A stretch of 64,000 bases of DNA from an uncultured Gammaproteobacteria bacterium (GCA_958295465.1 OY282353.1:3773001-3837000); one strand, 5' to 3'. Shown: positions 26,885-36,459, counted from the first letter of the stretch. Translations and numbers: made by a program. The notes: generated by a model not told the origin, from the letters alone.

Positions 26885-27898
26885 TCATGGCCCGGCCCGG
26901 AAGTGCCGGTAGCCGGGCGGCACGGCGCTCACCGTACCGCCGTGGCCGGTGAGGCGCAGGCCCGGTTGCGCCTCGACGATGCCGATCCCGGTAATCGCGT
27001 CGCCGGTCCCCAACCCGGCATGGCCGGAACCAGACGACCGCTGGCGAAAATCTCCGTCGTTTTGCCGAAGACTTCCCGGATCAGGGACTGGTGTGTCCGG
27101 GCGTTTCCCGAGGGCGTCGGGGTGTTTCCCGAGGGCGCCGAGGCGGCCCACCCGGTCCGGCGGGACGGTGAACAGCAGCTCGTAGTCGTCGCCGGCCGAG
27201 AGCGCGAGCGCCCGCGCCGCCGCGTCGCCGGCCACTTCGAGCAGCGCGGGAGAGAGTGGCACGAGATCCGCGTCGATGCGTGCGCCCACGCCGCTCGCTT
27301 CGAGCACGTGGCCGAGGTCCTGGCACAGCCCGTCGGAGATGTCGATGGCGGCGCTGGCGATGCCGCGCAACGCGCATCCGAGCGCGAGCCTCGGCGCCGG
27401 CCGGTGCAGCCGGGCCAGGAGTGCCTCGGCGCTCGCGGCGGGCCGGGCCGGACGCCGCCCGAGCGCGATCTCCAATCCGCCCCCGGCATCGCCGAGGGCG
27501 CCGGAGACGAAGATCCGGTCTCCGGGCCGGGCGCCGGCGCGGGTCAGCGCCTCCCCGGGCGGACAGCGTCCGTGCGCCTCGACGCTCACCGAGAGTGCGC
27601 CGGCCACGGTGTCGATGGCGGCGACGGCGACCCCGTGTGCGCGGGCGAGCGATTCGAACCCCACCCGGAACGCGGCGAGCCACGCTGCACCGAGACGTGC
27701 CGGGAGCGAAACGATTGCGACCGCCTCGGTCGCGTCCGCCCCCATCGCGGCGAGATCGCTCAGGTTGACCGCAAGCGCCTTGTATCCGACGTCGCCCGCA
27801 GGGGTGTCGTCCGGGAAGTGGACGCCGCCGACGAGGGTGTCGACGGCGACCGCCGTGTGATCCGCGCCCGGTCGCGGCGACGGTGGAGGATGGCTCAT
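26885..27898 (-). CDS. thiL: Thiamine-monophosphate kinase, N-terminally atypical
   Basis: 337 residues. It should phosphorylate TMP to TPP. Conserved parts: DTLVGGVHF, YKALAVNLSDLAAMGA, ALTRAGARPGDRIFVSGALGD, AIDISDGLCQDLGHVLEASG, LSAGDDYELLFTVP and the closing PPGYRHF. Missing: the N-terminal GEF.LI...GIGDDAA segment (the protein begins MSHPPPSPRPGAD directly before the metal-binding DTL), and GGDTTRG is replaced by AIDTVAG. A ~45-residue insertion (GKHPDALGKRPD..., Ser/Gly-rich) precedes the last domain. Upstream lies the 111-bp tandem repeat, which may have displaced the original 5' end. Position in the nusB-thiL-pgpA cluster is canonical. Activity is doubtful unless complemented by the thiL-like proteins. 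Confidence 0.8.
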   Translation of the reverse strand: MSHPPPSPRPGADHTAVAVDTLVGGVHFPDDTPAGDVGYKALAVNLSDLAAMGADATEAVAIVSLPARLGAAWLAAFRVGFESLARAHGVAVAAIDTVAGALSVSVEAHGRCPPGEALTRAGARPGDRIFVSGALGDAGGGLEIALGRRPARPAASAEALLARLHRPAPRLALGCALRGIASAAIDISDGLCQDLGHVLEASGVGARIDADLVPLSPALLEVAGDAAARALALSAGDDYELLFTVPPDRVGRLGALGKHPDALGKRPDTPVPDPGSLRQNDGDFRQRSSGSGHAGLGTGDAITGIGIVEAQPGLRLTGHGGTVSAVPPGYRHFRAGP

Positions 27899-28095
27899 CG
27901 CCCGGCATCCGGCTGCGGCGGCAGGAATTGCCTCGTCGTTCGGAGCCACGCACCATGAATCGAACCACCGGGCCTCATTTGCGTCAGGCCCGACTCGCCG
28001 CACTCTTTCGCGCCCTTCCCGCGCCGGCGCCATCGCGTACCGCGCATTGCCGTTCATTCGCATCGGGCACGGCCCGCCGCATTCGCATCGTGGCG

Positions 28096-28317
28096 GCGCA
28101 TTCCACGAATCGAGCCGGCGCCGGAACGGTGTCGTGCCGCATCGGCGTATGGTTCCGCATGAACGCATGGCCGGCCTGGCAGCCAGCGGCTTCCGGCCGC
28201 GTGGTGGCGCATTCCACGAATCGAGCCGGCGCCGGAACGGTGTCGTGCCGCATCGGCGTATGGCTCCGCATGAACGCATGGCCGGCCTGGCAGCCGCTTC
28301 CGGCCGCACCCGCCACC
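28096..28317. repeat. 111-bp tandem repeat between nusB and thiL
   Basis: Two clear copies begin at 28096 and 28207 (GCGCATTCCACGAATCGAGC), with a degraded partial third around 28040-28095. It occupies most of the 433 bp between nusB and thiL, a junction that is normally tight, and abuts the place where the thiL N-terminus is missing. Confidence 0.85.
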
Positions 28318-28331
28318 GGCCACATCCCGGT

Positions 28332-28745
28332 TCAGTCCGCCCGCAGGTTGCGGGCGGCCTTGTCGAGCACGCCGTTGACGTACTTGTGGCTTTGTTCGGC
28401 CCCGAACGCATGGGCGAGCTCCACCGCCTCGTTGATCACCACCCGCCAGGGGACGTTGCCCGCCGATCGCAGCTCGTACACGCCCATGCGCAGGATCGCC
28501 CGCTCCACGTGGTCGAGCTGGGCGACGGGGCGGTCGGTGAGCGGGGCGAGCACCGCGTCGAGGGCCTCGAAGTCGTGGATCACTCCGGTGATCAGCTCGC
28601 CGAAGAACTCCGGATCGAATCCTCCGGGCGGCGGGTTTTCCCTGAACTGGGCGCGGAGATCGTCCACGGAGTGCCCGGTCATCTGCCACTGGTACAGCGC
28701 CTGCAACGCCGCCCGGCGGGTGCGGGTTCGACGGCTCAGAGGCAC
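28332..28745 (-). CDS. nusB: Transcription antitermination factor NusB
   Basis: 137 residues. All-helical RNA-binding protein that with NusE/S10 binds boxA in rRNA leader transcripts. Seen: RRAALQALYQWQMTG (Arg-rich RNA-binding helix), the mid segment LDHVERAILRMGVYEL and VVINEAVELAHAFGAEQSHKYVNGVLDKAAR, diagnostic for NusB. Length and sequence are normal, with no insertion, unlike its neighbours. It follows ribH by 15 bp. Confidence 0.95.
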   Translation of the reverse strand: MPLSRRTRTRRAALQALYQWQMTGHSVDDLRAQFRENPPPGGFDPEFFGELITGVIHDFEALDAVLAPLTDRPVAQLDHVERAILRMGVYELRSAGNVPWRVVINEAVELAHAFGAEQSHKYVNGVLDKAARNLRAD

Positions 28746-28760
28746 GCGCGGGCAGCCGGA

Positions 28761-29813
<1,053 letters not shown>

Positions 29814-29910
29814 TCACCGGTTCGAGGCCGTACGCTTCGAGCCGCGTACCCTCCGGCCGAAGAACACCGTCTCCGCACCGCATCTCGACCTGGTGAGCGA
29901 GGCAGGCCGA

Positions 29911-30300
29911 CTCACGTACTCGACGATTTCGAGGGCGAAGACGGAGATGCTCCACCCCCGCCGGCTCCCGGCCGCACGTGCCGGCCCGCTTGCACTCCAG
30001 CCGGCGAACGCCGCCGCCGTCACCGCACCCTCGCCCCTCGATCCGGTGAACCATGCCGGTCAACTCACGTACTCGGTGATTTCGAGGGCGAAGACGGAGA
30101 TGCTCCACCCCCGCCGGCTCCCGACCGCACCTGCCGGTCCGCTTGCACTCCAGCCGGCGAACGCCGCCGCCGTCTCCGTACCGTCGCTTCGTGGCCCGGT
30201 GAGCCATGTCCGCACTCTCGTTTCGCGCTCCGGTGATCCACGTCGGTCAACTCACGTACTCGACGATTTCGAGGCCGAAGCCGGAGATGCCGTGCAGGCG
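29911..30300. repeat. Duplicated 3' end of ribBA
   Basis: The last codons of ribBA (GLEIVEYVS and stop; CTCACGTACT at 30251) recur downstream at 30064 and 29911, each followed by matching ACGATTTCGA / GTGATTTCGA and a shared GGCGAAG(A/C)CGGAGATGC. Copies two and three also share a long Pro-rich block (29946-30030 and 30099-30183), giving a 153-bp period. This fills most of the 478 bp between ribBA and ribH; no gene is present there. Confidence 0.85.
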
Positions 30301-31356
30301 CTTCGGCGCGCTCAGCACCCGCATCTTGCGCACCCCGAGGTCGGCGAGGATCTGCGCCCCGAGCCCGAAGGTGCGCAGATCGGTGCTTCCCGAGTCGTGC
30401 AGCGGGGGCGTTTCGCCTTCGTCCTCCCGGCGGTAGTGGTCGATGCGGGCGGCAAGCCGCTCCGGGGATTCGGGGGTGCGCAGCACCACCACGACGCCGC
30501 TTCCTTCCTCGGCGACCCGGCGCAGAGCGTCGCCGATCGGCCACCCCGCGTCCCGCCGCCGGCTGGCGGTGAGGTCGCAGAGCGAATCGTGCACGTGCAC
30601 CCGGATGAGGGTCGGCGCCTCGGGGTCGATCTCGCCGGCCACGAGCGCGAAGTGGATCTCGCCGTCGGTCCCGGCGCGGAAGGCGATCAAGCGGAACTCC
30701 CCGAACTCGGTGGGCAGCCGGCATTCGCCGGCGCGCTCCACCGTCTTCTCGTTGAGCATCCGGTACTCGATGAGGTCGGCGATGGTCCCGAGCTTGAGCC
30801 CGTGGGTCTGGGCGAAGCGTTCGAGATCCGGGCGCCGGGCCATCGTCCCGTCCTCGTTGAGGATCTCGACGACCACCGCGGCCGGCTCGAGCCCCGCGAG
30901 GCGCGCGAGATCGCAGCCGGCCTCGGTGTGGCCGGCGCGGGTGAGCACCCCGCCGGGCTCCGACATCAGCGGAAAGACATGGCCCGGCTGGACGAAGTCC
31001 GAGGGCTTCGCGCCGGGGCGGACCGCGGCGAGGATCGTGGTGGCGCGGTCCGCGGCGGAGATGCCCGTGGTGATCCCGCCGGCGGCGTCGATGGAGACGG
31101 TGAACTGGGTGCGCTGCGCCTCCCGGTTGTCGCCGACCATCAGCTTCAGGCCAATGGCGTCGCAGCGCTCGCGAGTCATCGGAAGGCAGATCAGGCCGCG
31201 GCCATAGCGGGCCATGAAGTTGATCGCCTCCGGCGTCGCGTGCGCTGCCGGCATGACGAGATCGCCTTCGTTCTCGCGGTCCTCGTCGTCGACGAGCACC
31301 ACCATGTTCCCGTTCCTGAATTCGGCGATGAGCTCGCTGGTGGGATCGAATGACAT
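30247..31356 (-). CDS. ribBA: 3,4-dihydroxy-2-butanone 4-phosphate synthase with GTP cyclohydrolase II-like domain
   Basis: 369 residues. The N-terminal DHBP synthase domain is complete: VVLVDDEDRENEGDLVMPA (acidic metal loop), GLICLPMT, FTVSIDAAGGITTGISAADRA, GHVFPL, and RAGHTEAGCDLARLAG. The C-terminal domain has the GTP cyclohydrolase II fold (VRVHVHDSLCDLT, DLRTFGLGAQIL, LSAPKRLHGISGFGLEI) but lacks the zinc-binding Cys triad of RibA, as in many proteobacterial RibBA/RibBX proteins; only the RibB reaction is therefore expected. It makes the four-carbon unit for ribH downstream. Its 3' end is duplicated in the following gap. No FMN riboswitch is visible upstream. Confidence 0.92.
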   Translation of the reverse strand: MSFDPTSELIAEFRNGNMVVLVDDEDRENEGDLVMPAAHATPEAINFMARYGRGLICLPMTRERCDAIGLKLMVGDNREAQRTQFTVSIDAAGGITTGISAADRATTILAAVRPGAKPSDFVQPGHVFPLMSEPGGVLTRAGHTEAGCDLARLAGLEPAAVVVEILNEDGTMARRPDLERFAQTHGLKLGTIADLIEYRMLNEKTVERAGECRLPTEFGEFRLIAFRAGTDGEIHFALVAGEIDPEAPTLIRVHVHDSLCDLTASRRRDAGWPIGDALRRVAEEGSGVVVVLRTPESPERLAARIDHYRREDEGETPPLHDSGSTDLRTFGLGAQILADLGVRKMRVLSAPKRLHGISGFGLEIVEYVS

Positions 31357-31481
31357 GAGCCGGGAACCCTTCGCGCGGCGCCCGCCGTGCGGTGTGCATG
31401 GTCGTGCGGGGCGGGCATTATAGAGGACGACTCACGCCGGCGGCACGACGGAAACGAGGGGGAAACGGGAGAGACGGGCAT

Positions 31482-31799
31482 GACGTGCTGCCCCGGGACT
31501 ATGCCCGCCCCGCCCTCGACAAGCAGCGGCATCGCCCGCGGAGGCCGTTTTACTGCTCTTTCTCCGTGCCGGCGGCGCTCGACGAAGTGCGCCGGCACGG
31601 CCACGTGCTGACCCCTGGCCGCTACGTGGGCGCGGAGCTGCAGGCGGACGACGGCGAGCCGTTCGAGGCGAAGATGACGCGGCTGGTGGCGGAGCTGCGG
31701 GCGCAGCAGGCCGAGGGCGCGCGGCTGGACGCGGCGATTGCGGAGAGCCTGCACCGCCTTGGATTCGGAAACGATGGGAAGGGCGGAAAGCCGCCTTGA
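31482..31799 (+). pseudogene. hsdM C-terminal fragment (type I restriction-modification)
   Basis: The frame carries [42 protein letters not shown] and [13 protein letters not shown], the conserved C-terminal end of HsdM methyltransferases. The N-terminal helical domain and the SAM-binding and NPPY motifs are absent; the preceding ~25 codons ([15 protein letters not shown]) are a degraded part. It marks the left edge of the second island. The probable hsdS partner is 6 kb downstream, with other cassettes between. Confidence 0.7.
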
Positions 31800-31857
31800 C
31801 ATCCTTTACGGAGTAATTACCGTGCGTACCAGTTCCATGCGCAAAGGAGACTCCGAC

Positions 31858-32097
31858 ATGGGAAAAGCGGCGGCCACCGCGGACATCGAGCTGATCGCCA
31901 TCGGCAACTCCAAGGGCATCCGTCTTCCCAAGGTCCTGCTCCGGAAATACGGCTGGAGCGACGTTTGGCGGAGCGCCGGTTCGATCCCGAGACGGTGGCG
32001 CAGCTTTCGGAGCTTCTGGCGGACGCTGATGGTGTCGATCGGCTTGCGGATTGACGTGGATTCCAGCGGACGGACGCCCGGCAATCCGAACGCGTGA
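31858..32097 (+). pseudogene. MazE/AbrB-like N-terminus joined to unrelated sequence
   Basis: MGKAAATADIELIAIGNSKGIRLPKVLLRKYGW is a good MazE/AbrB swapped-hairpin start. After residue ~35 the frame becomes Arg/Trp-rich and unrelated. A second frame just downstream (FDPETVAQLSELLADADGVDRLAD, ending about 32056) resembles the C-terminal end of Rpn-type nucleases. I read this as two truncated genes joined by deletion. It lies immediately before the ATPase gene. Confidence 0.45.
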
Positions 32098-32111
32098 AGG
32101 AGGATCTCGAC

Positions 32112-33464
32112 GTGGACGACGCGAGAGAGCTGATCTTGCAGGACGTGCGCTGCTTTCACGACGAACAGCGTGGCCGCTTGCGGCCCATCACGCTGCTCGT
32201 GGGCGAGAACAGTACCGGCAAGACCACCTTCCTGGGCTGTTTTCGGGTGTTGCATCGGATGTTTTCCGGGCTGACACTCGACGAGTTTCTGGATTTCAAC
32301 GAGGAGCCTTTCGCCATGGGCTCGTTCCGCGACATCGTCCGGTCGCGGCGCGGCCCGAGCGGTCGTATCGACGAGTTCAAGATCGGGCTCCGGATCGATC
32401 GGGCGCCGGACGACATCATGTCGCCGTATGAGCTGTCGGTCACTTTTTACGAAAAAGGTTCGGAACCCGTCGCCTCGTCCTTGCGTTTTCAGTTCGACTC
32501 CGATGCGTTTCTGGAGCTGAGATCGGGCGAGGACGGAACCATCGTGCAAATTCCGGACTGTGCCGAGGAGATGAACGGTGTTCCGCTTGTTCATGCGATG
32601 CTCATGCTGAATCTCCTGATCGATCCCCCGGATTGGACACGGAGTCGTCCCGGATTGCCAACCCTGAAACCGATCGCCGACTATCTCCACGGCCTGTTCC
32701 CCCGCCGGGAAGTCACAAGCCGCCCGCCTGCAATTCCACGGAGTATCGGCGTCGAGCTTCCGAATCTGCCCGAGCTGATTTCGGTCGCGCCCCTGCGATC
32801 GAAGCCCAAGCGCACCTACGATCCGATCCGCGAGACCGCTTCTCCGGAAGGCGAACACGTCCCGATGCTGATGATGCGGCTCGATCGCACCGATACGCCC
32901 CACTGGAAATCGCTCCATGACGATCTCGTCAAGTTCGGCCGGGGCGCCGGACTGTTCGCGGACATCAAGGTGAAACGTCACGGCAAGCAGACGAACGACC
33001 CCTTTCAGTTGCAGGTCAAGGTCCGATCCGGATCTCATGCGAACCTCATGGACGTCGGTTATGGCGTCAGCCAGAGCCTGCCGATTCTCGTCGACGTGCT
33101 GGAACGCTCCGATCGCCGCCGAGAGCACAAATGCGCGTTCCTGCTCCAGCAACCGGAGGTTCACCTGCACCCCCGGGGCCAGGCGGAACTCGCCAGTCTT
33201 TTCGTCCAGGCGTTCAAGAAGAGCGGAAACCGGTTCCTGATCGAGACCCACAGCGACTACATCATCGATCGCGTGCGCATTTCGGTCAGGAAAGGGCTTC
33301 TGAAGCCTGATGACGTGTCCGTTCTCTACTTCGAGCCGAGGGGTAGCGCCGTCGCGATCCACAACATGACCCTGGACAAGCATGGCAACCTGCTTGACGC
33401 GCCGGGGGGATACCGTGACTTCTTCGTGAAGGAAACCGACGAGCTGCTGGGGTTCGCGGACTGA
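32112..33464 (+). CDS. AAA family ATPase (AAA_21/OLD-like), partner of PIN nuclease
   Basis: 450 residues from the GTG at 32112, which is placed well after GGAGG; the frame opens at an earlier GTG (32094). Walker A GENSTGKT at about 31-38; the ABC-like end includes DVGYGVSQSLPILVDVL (signature-like), a Walker B region LLQQPEVHLHPRGQAELA and the HETHSDYII-like ETHSDYIIDRV. This is a single-chain SMC/RecF-type ATPase as in OLD, PARIS AriA or Septu PtuA, without a Toprim domain of its own. It is followed 12 bp later by a PIN-like gene, so the two probably act together as sensor ATPase and RNase effector; the defence role is inferred. Confidence 0.82.
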   Translation: MDDARELILQDVRCFHDEQRGRLRPITLLVGENSTGKTTFLGCFRVLHRMFSGLTLDEFLDFNEEPFAMGSFRDIVRSRRGPSGRIDEFKIGLRIDRAPDDIMSPYELSVTFYEKGSEPVASSLRFQFDSDAFLELRSGEDGTIVQIPDCAEEMNGVPLVHAMLMLNLLIDPPDWTRSRPGLPTLKPIADYLHGLFPRREVTSRPPAIPRSIGVELPNLPELISVAPLRSKPKRTYDPIRETASPEGEHVPMLMMRLDRTDTPHWKSLHDDLVKFGRGAGLFADIKVKRHGKQTNDPFQLQVKVRSGSHANLMDVGYGVSQSLPILVDVLERSDRRREHKCAFLLQQPEVHLHPRGQAELASLFVQAFKKSGNRFLIETHSDYIIDRVRISVRKGLLKPDDVSVLYFEPRGSAVAIHNMTLDKHGNLLDAPGGYRDFFVKETDELLGFAD

Positions 33465-33476
33465 GGGCCGCCGCGG

Positions 33477-33938
33477 ATGTGCATCATCGTGGACACCAAC
33501 AAGCTCGGGGCCTTTCTCGCCGATCCGGCCGACGAGGATTCCAGGCCGATACGCAAGTGGCTGGATCGGGGCGCGGGGAGCATCGTGTATTCGACGGGCG
33601 GCAAGTTCGCGCAGGAGATTCGAGGCCGGATCAGGGCCAGGCTGGCCGGCTACGTTCGGGCCGGCAGGGCGAAGCTCATCCCCGAGAGCCTGTTCGCCGA
33701 CGATGAGCGCAAGCTGAAAAACCGCGCGGACCTCCGCTCCGATGATCCGCACGTGCTCGCATTGGCGAGGGCGGCCGGCGTGCGTCTCCTCTACACGGCA
33801 GACGGCGACCTGATCTCGGACTTCAAGGACAAGAGTTTCATCGACCGACCGAGGGGCAAGGTTTATTCCGGTGCGCACAATGCCGAGCTGCTGACCGGTT
33901 CGGTATGCGCGCCACCAGGGCCCGACCCTGTCCGGTGA
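33477..33938 (+). CDS. PIN-like ribonuclease, partner of upstream ATPase
   Basis: 153 residues. MCIIVDTNKLGAFL gives the first PIN Asp; RSDDPHVLALARAAGVRLLYTADGDLISDFKD gives the second acidic cluster and the final TxDxDL of the domain. STGGKFAQEIRGR in the middle is conserved in what I recall as a group of PIN-like proteins encoded next to AAA_21 ATPases. It starts 12 bp after the ATPase stop. All acidic residues needed for metal binding are present. Likely an RNA-cutting effector; target unknown. Confidence 0.7.
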   Translation: MCIIVDTNKLGAFLADPADEDSRPIRKWLDRGAGSIVYSTGGKFAQEIRGRIRARLAGYVRAGRAKLIPESLFADDERKLKNRADLRSDDPHVLALARAAGVRLLYTADGDLISDFKDKSFIDRPRGKVYSGAHNAELLTGSVCAPPGPDPVR

Positions 33939-34022
33939 TCACACACTGAGCGCAGTCGCCCCGGCCGGCCCCCCGTCAACCGGATTGAATCCTTCACCAC
34001 ACTCGCACCCAGGAGGAGAGCA

Positions 34023-34529
34023 ATGTCCATCATCAAGAGACGCACCGCCTCGATGTTCGTCGCATCGAGCATTCTGTACGCGGCGCAAGTGGCTGCGGCG
34101 GGCGAGAGCGGCAGCTTCAGCTACGTCGCCAGCCTCGTCTACGACTACACCACCCTGGAGCACGCGGAGCAGACCTTCACCGGCGGTCCGCTGCACGGGA
34201 CGGTCACCGTGATCGAGAGCAGCGGCGGCCCCTTCGCGGAGGGGCAGCACAGCGTCGTGACGTGTTTCGTCTACTCCAGGAAGTCGGATGCCGGGCTGGA
34301 TCTGGAAACCCCCTGCACGAACACCGATGCCTCGGGTGAGCAGTGGTTCCTCATGGCGATCAGAAAGGCGGGCGACATACAAGCCGGCGGTGGCGGGGAA
34401 GGCCGCCAGGAGCTCATGGGCGGCACCGGGAAGTACGCCGGCCTGAGCGGGACCTGCGTCTACACCGCCGACTATCTGTCGGACGACCAGGTGGTCAGCC
34501 CGGCGCGTTGCGAATGGCAGAAGCCGTGA
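34023..34529 (+). CDS. Secreted hypothetical protein
   Basis: 168 residues with a clear signal peptide (basic start, SMFVASSILYAAQVAAA) and a beta-rich mature part containing a Cys at TCFVYS, a second in ETPCTN, a third in GTCVYTA and a fourth in ARCEW, enough for two disulfides. GGTGKYAGLSGTC resembles the allene-oxide-cyclase/dirigent-like barrel signature 'G.G.ya.a.G'. A strong AGGAGGAG precedes the ATG. It sits between defence-type genes but shows no link to them. Confidence 0.65.
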   Translation: MSIIKRRTASMFVASSILYAAQVAAAGESGSFSYVASLVYDYTTLEHAEQTFTGGPLHGTVTVIESSGGPFAEGQHSVVTCFVYSRKSDAGLDLETPCTNTDASGEQWFLMAIRKAGDIQAGGGGEGRQELMGGTGKYAGLSGTCVYTADYLSDDQVVSPARCEWQKP

Positions 34530-34586
34530 ACGAAGCAGCGGCGGGCCGGCCGCGAACCTGAAGCGTCCGGGCTTTGGAGATCGGCG

Positions 34587-35610
34587 GTGAGTTACCGCAC
34601 CGAGGACATCCTCCGCCAGCTCCGGGCGGGCGAGGACAGCGCCTGGGAGTTCAAGCAGATCGTATTTACCGGGCACCGTCCGATCCGCCCGAGCCGGGAC
34701 GACTGGGCGGACGAGATCGCGGCGTTCGCCAATGTGCGCAGTGGCGCATCGCGACTATTCGATGCGCGGCAGCCGGATCCGCCTGTCGATGTTCGAAGAC
34801 CGCCTGGAGATCCAGTCCCCCGAATCGCTGCCGAACAATCTGACGGTGGACAGCATGGCGACCCGGCAGGCCGCCCGCAACCAGACGTTGACCTCCATGC
34901 TCGGGCGGATGCCGGTGGAAGGAATCCGGGGCTCCGAGGACAGACGGTATTTCATGGAGCGGCGCGGGGACGGCGTTCCGATCATCCTGCGGGAAACCCG
35001 GGGGCTTTGCGGGAGACCGCCCGAATACCGGGTGATCGACGAAGCGGAGATCCGCCTCGTCATTCCTGCTGCGCCGCAGGAGCACAGTCCCGCCCGCGCC
35101 GTCGTCAACGTGCGAGGCGTCGACGCCGGGGAACCGCTGGCCGGCGTCGACGTCCTGGCGCTGTTTCCCAACGACACCTGGAAACGCGCCACCACCGACG
35201 AACACGGAGAGGCGATCCTGGATCTGCACTCCAGCCATCTGCCGATGACGGTGTTCGCCGCCGTCACGGGTTTCTCCGCCCGAGTCCGGCATGACTGGAT
35301 GCCCGTGGAGGGTCGTCTTTCCCTTGCACTGGACGCCTTGCCCGGCGGCGGCGCAATCCTCATCCCCGAGGATACCGGCGCGCTCCCGGGGCTAAGGGGC
35401 AGGCTGAATCCCACCCGCGACGCCCTCGACCGTACTTGGCTGTACGCCTCCAACATCGCCGTCAACCAGGGCCAGCCCCAGCCCGTCCACTTCATTCCCG
35501 GTGAGAATCTGCGCCTCACGGACGCCGACGGAAACGAACGGTGGGCGCGCATCGTCGCCGTCACGGGCCGGTCGTCGCTGGTGGAGTATCGCCCGGTGGC
35601 GGGGAGGTAG
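34587..35610 (+). pseudogene. AlbA_2/Schlafen-RecG-like ATP-binding protein with internal deletion
   Basis: The first frame (from ATG 34587) gives an AlbA_2 start: EDSAWEFKQIVF ... DDWADEIAAFANV. It breaks at about 34735, where another frame continues with AVAHRDYSMRGSRIRLSMFEDRLEIQSPESLP, the conserved region of RecG-like ATP-binding proteins that normally follows ~200 residues later. The nucleotide-binding loop and GGxxxxGV part are deleted. The downstream frame stays open to 35610 and adds a carboxypeptidase-regulatory-like beta domain (VNVRGVDAGEPLAGVDVLALF, DEHGEAILDL) plus a second beta-rich region. I call it a deletion pseudogene; a second start (ATG 34732) could still express the C-terminal part. 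Confidence 0.6.
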
Positions 35611-35640
35611 GGCGGAGCTCGGAGATCAGGCGCCCGTGAG

Positions 35641-35712
35641 CGGCGACCGCTGGCGTGGCCGCCCCCCGTCCAGCGCCGTGGACGGGCGAAGAACAGTCCT
35701 GTTCCATCCAGG
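35641..35712. repeat. Dispersed palindromic repeat, copy 4
   Basis: Contains GCGACCGCTGGCGTGGCCGC, then GCCGTGGACGGGCGAAGAACA and CTGTTCCAT, in the order seen at 1159-1260 but without the GATTCCGC hairpin. It lies between the RecG-like pseudogene and the AbrB antitoxin gene. Confidence 0.65.
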
Positions 35713-35857
35713 CACCGCCTTCCGTCCGTCTGCCTTTGGCTCGGGACGAGGGGAGGATTGCCCGCGAACCGCTTCCTGTCGGTCCGCCTCCTTGCCGTTG
35801 CCGTTTGCCAGAAGGTAAAGCAAGCTCTCATGACGAAAGGAAAAGAGAGATTTCGCC

Positions 35858-36091
35858 ATGATCACGTCCGCGATTACCGCGAAGGGACAGACCACGCTGC
35901 CCAAACCGGTTCGGGAGGCGCTCGGGGTGGGGGCCGGGGACCGTGTGCGCTACGTCATTCTCGACAACGAGGTCCGGGTTCTGCCCGTGCGGCCTGTCGG
36001 GCGATTGTTCGGCGCCCTGAAGCATGACGGCCCGCCGGTGACGCTGGAGGACATCGAGCGCGCCATCGCGGAGGGGGCATGCGAGGAATGA
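35858..36091 (+). CDS. AbrB/PrlF-type antitoxin
   Basis: 77 residues: MITSAITAKGQTTLPKPVREALGVGAGDRVRYVI is a textbook AbrB-family swapped-hairpin DNA-binding domain (AKGQxTLPxxVR). The acidic tail (TLEDIERAIAEGACEE) would bind the toxin. It overlaps the following PIN gene start by 13 bp. Probably represses its own operon by binding upstream of 35858. Confidence 0.85.
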   Translation: MITSAITAKGQTTLPKPVREALGVGAGDRVRYVILDNEVRVLPVRPVGRLFGALKHDGPPVTLEDIERAIAEGACEE

Positions 36092-36459
36092 TCGCGCTGG
36101 ATACCAACGTTCTTGTCCGCTATCTGGTGGACGACGATGCAGAGCAGGCGGAGGCTGCCCGGACGTTGCTGGAAGGACTGACCTCCGAACGGCCGGGCTT
36201 CGTCTGCCGCGAGGTCATGGTCGAGCTTGTCTGGGTGTTGCAAAACACCATCGTCATCGAGGAATCGCCGAGGAACTATGCCGCCTACGTACTCGACCTG
36301 CCCGGTTGCGTCGCAACCGGGGCCACCAAGGAGGAAGTGGTCAGCGAGATCCGTCAGGCGATCCTGTTTCACATCGAGAGCTTGCGCGAACATGGCGAGC
36401 CGGTGCCGGAGCCGCGCTGTACGGCCACTGTTGTCGAGGTGGCGGCGGTCGTCGGGTGA
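36079..36459 (+). CDS. VapC (PIN) - HicB chimeric toxin-antitoxin gene
   Basis: 126 residues. Residues 1-~55 are the start of a VapC toxin (IALDTNVLVRYLVDDD, then CREVMVELVWVL with the conserved Glu). From ~56 onward the protein is a HicB antitoxin: TIVIEESPRNYAAYVLDLPGCVATG, KEEVVSEIRQAILFHIE and GEPVPEP. The PIN half has lost the C-terminal acidic residues, so no nuclease is expected; the HicB half has its full RNase-H-like core but no C-terminal DNA-binding extension and no hicA next to it. The junction is near nt 36244. It still overlaps the AbrB antitoxin gene, as the original vapC would have done. Confidence 0.8.
   Translation: MRGMIALDTNVLVRYLVDDDAEQAEAARTLLEGLTSERPGFVCREVMVELVWVLQNTIVIEESPRNYAAYVLDLPGCVATGATKEEVVSEIRQAILFHIESLREHGEPVPEPRCTATVVEVAAVVG

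Noticed and set aside
31357-31481. FMN riboswitch upstream of ribBA
   Set aside because: The conserved AGGGGC/GAUUC-type elements of the RFN box were not found in the short leader.
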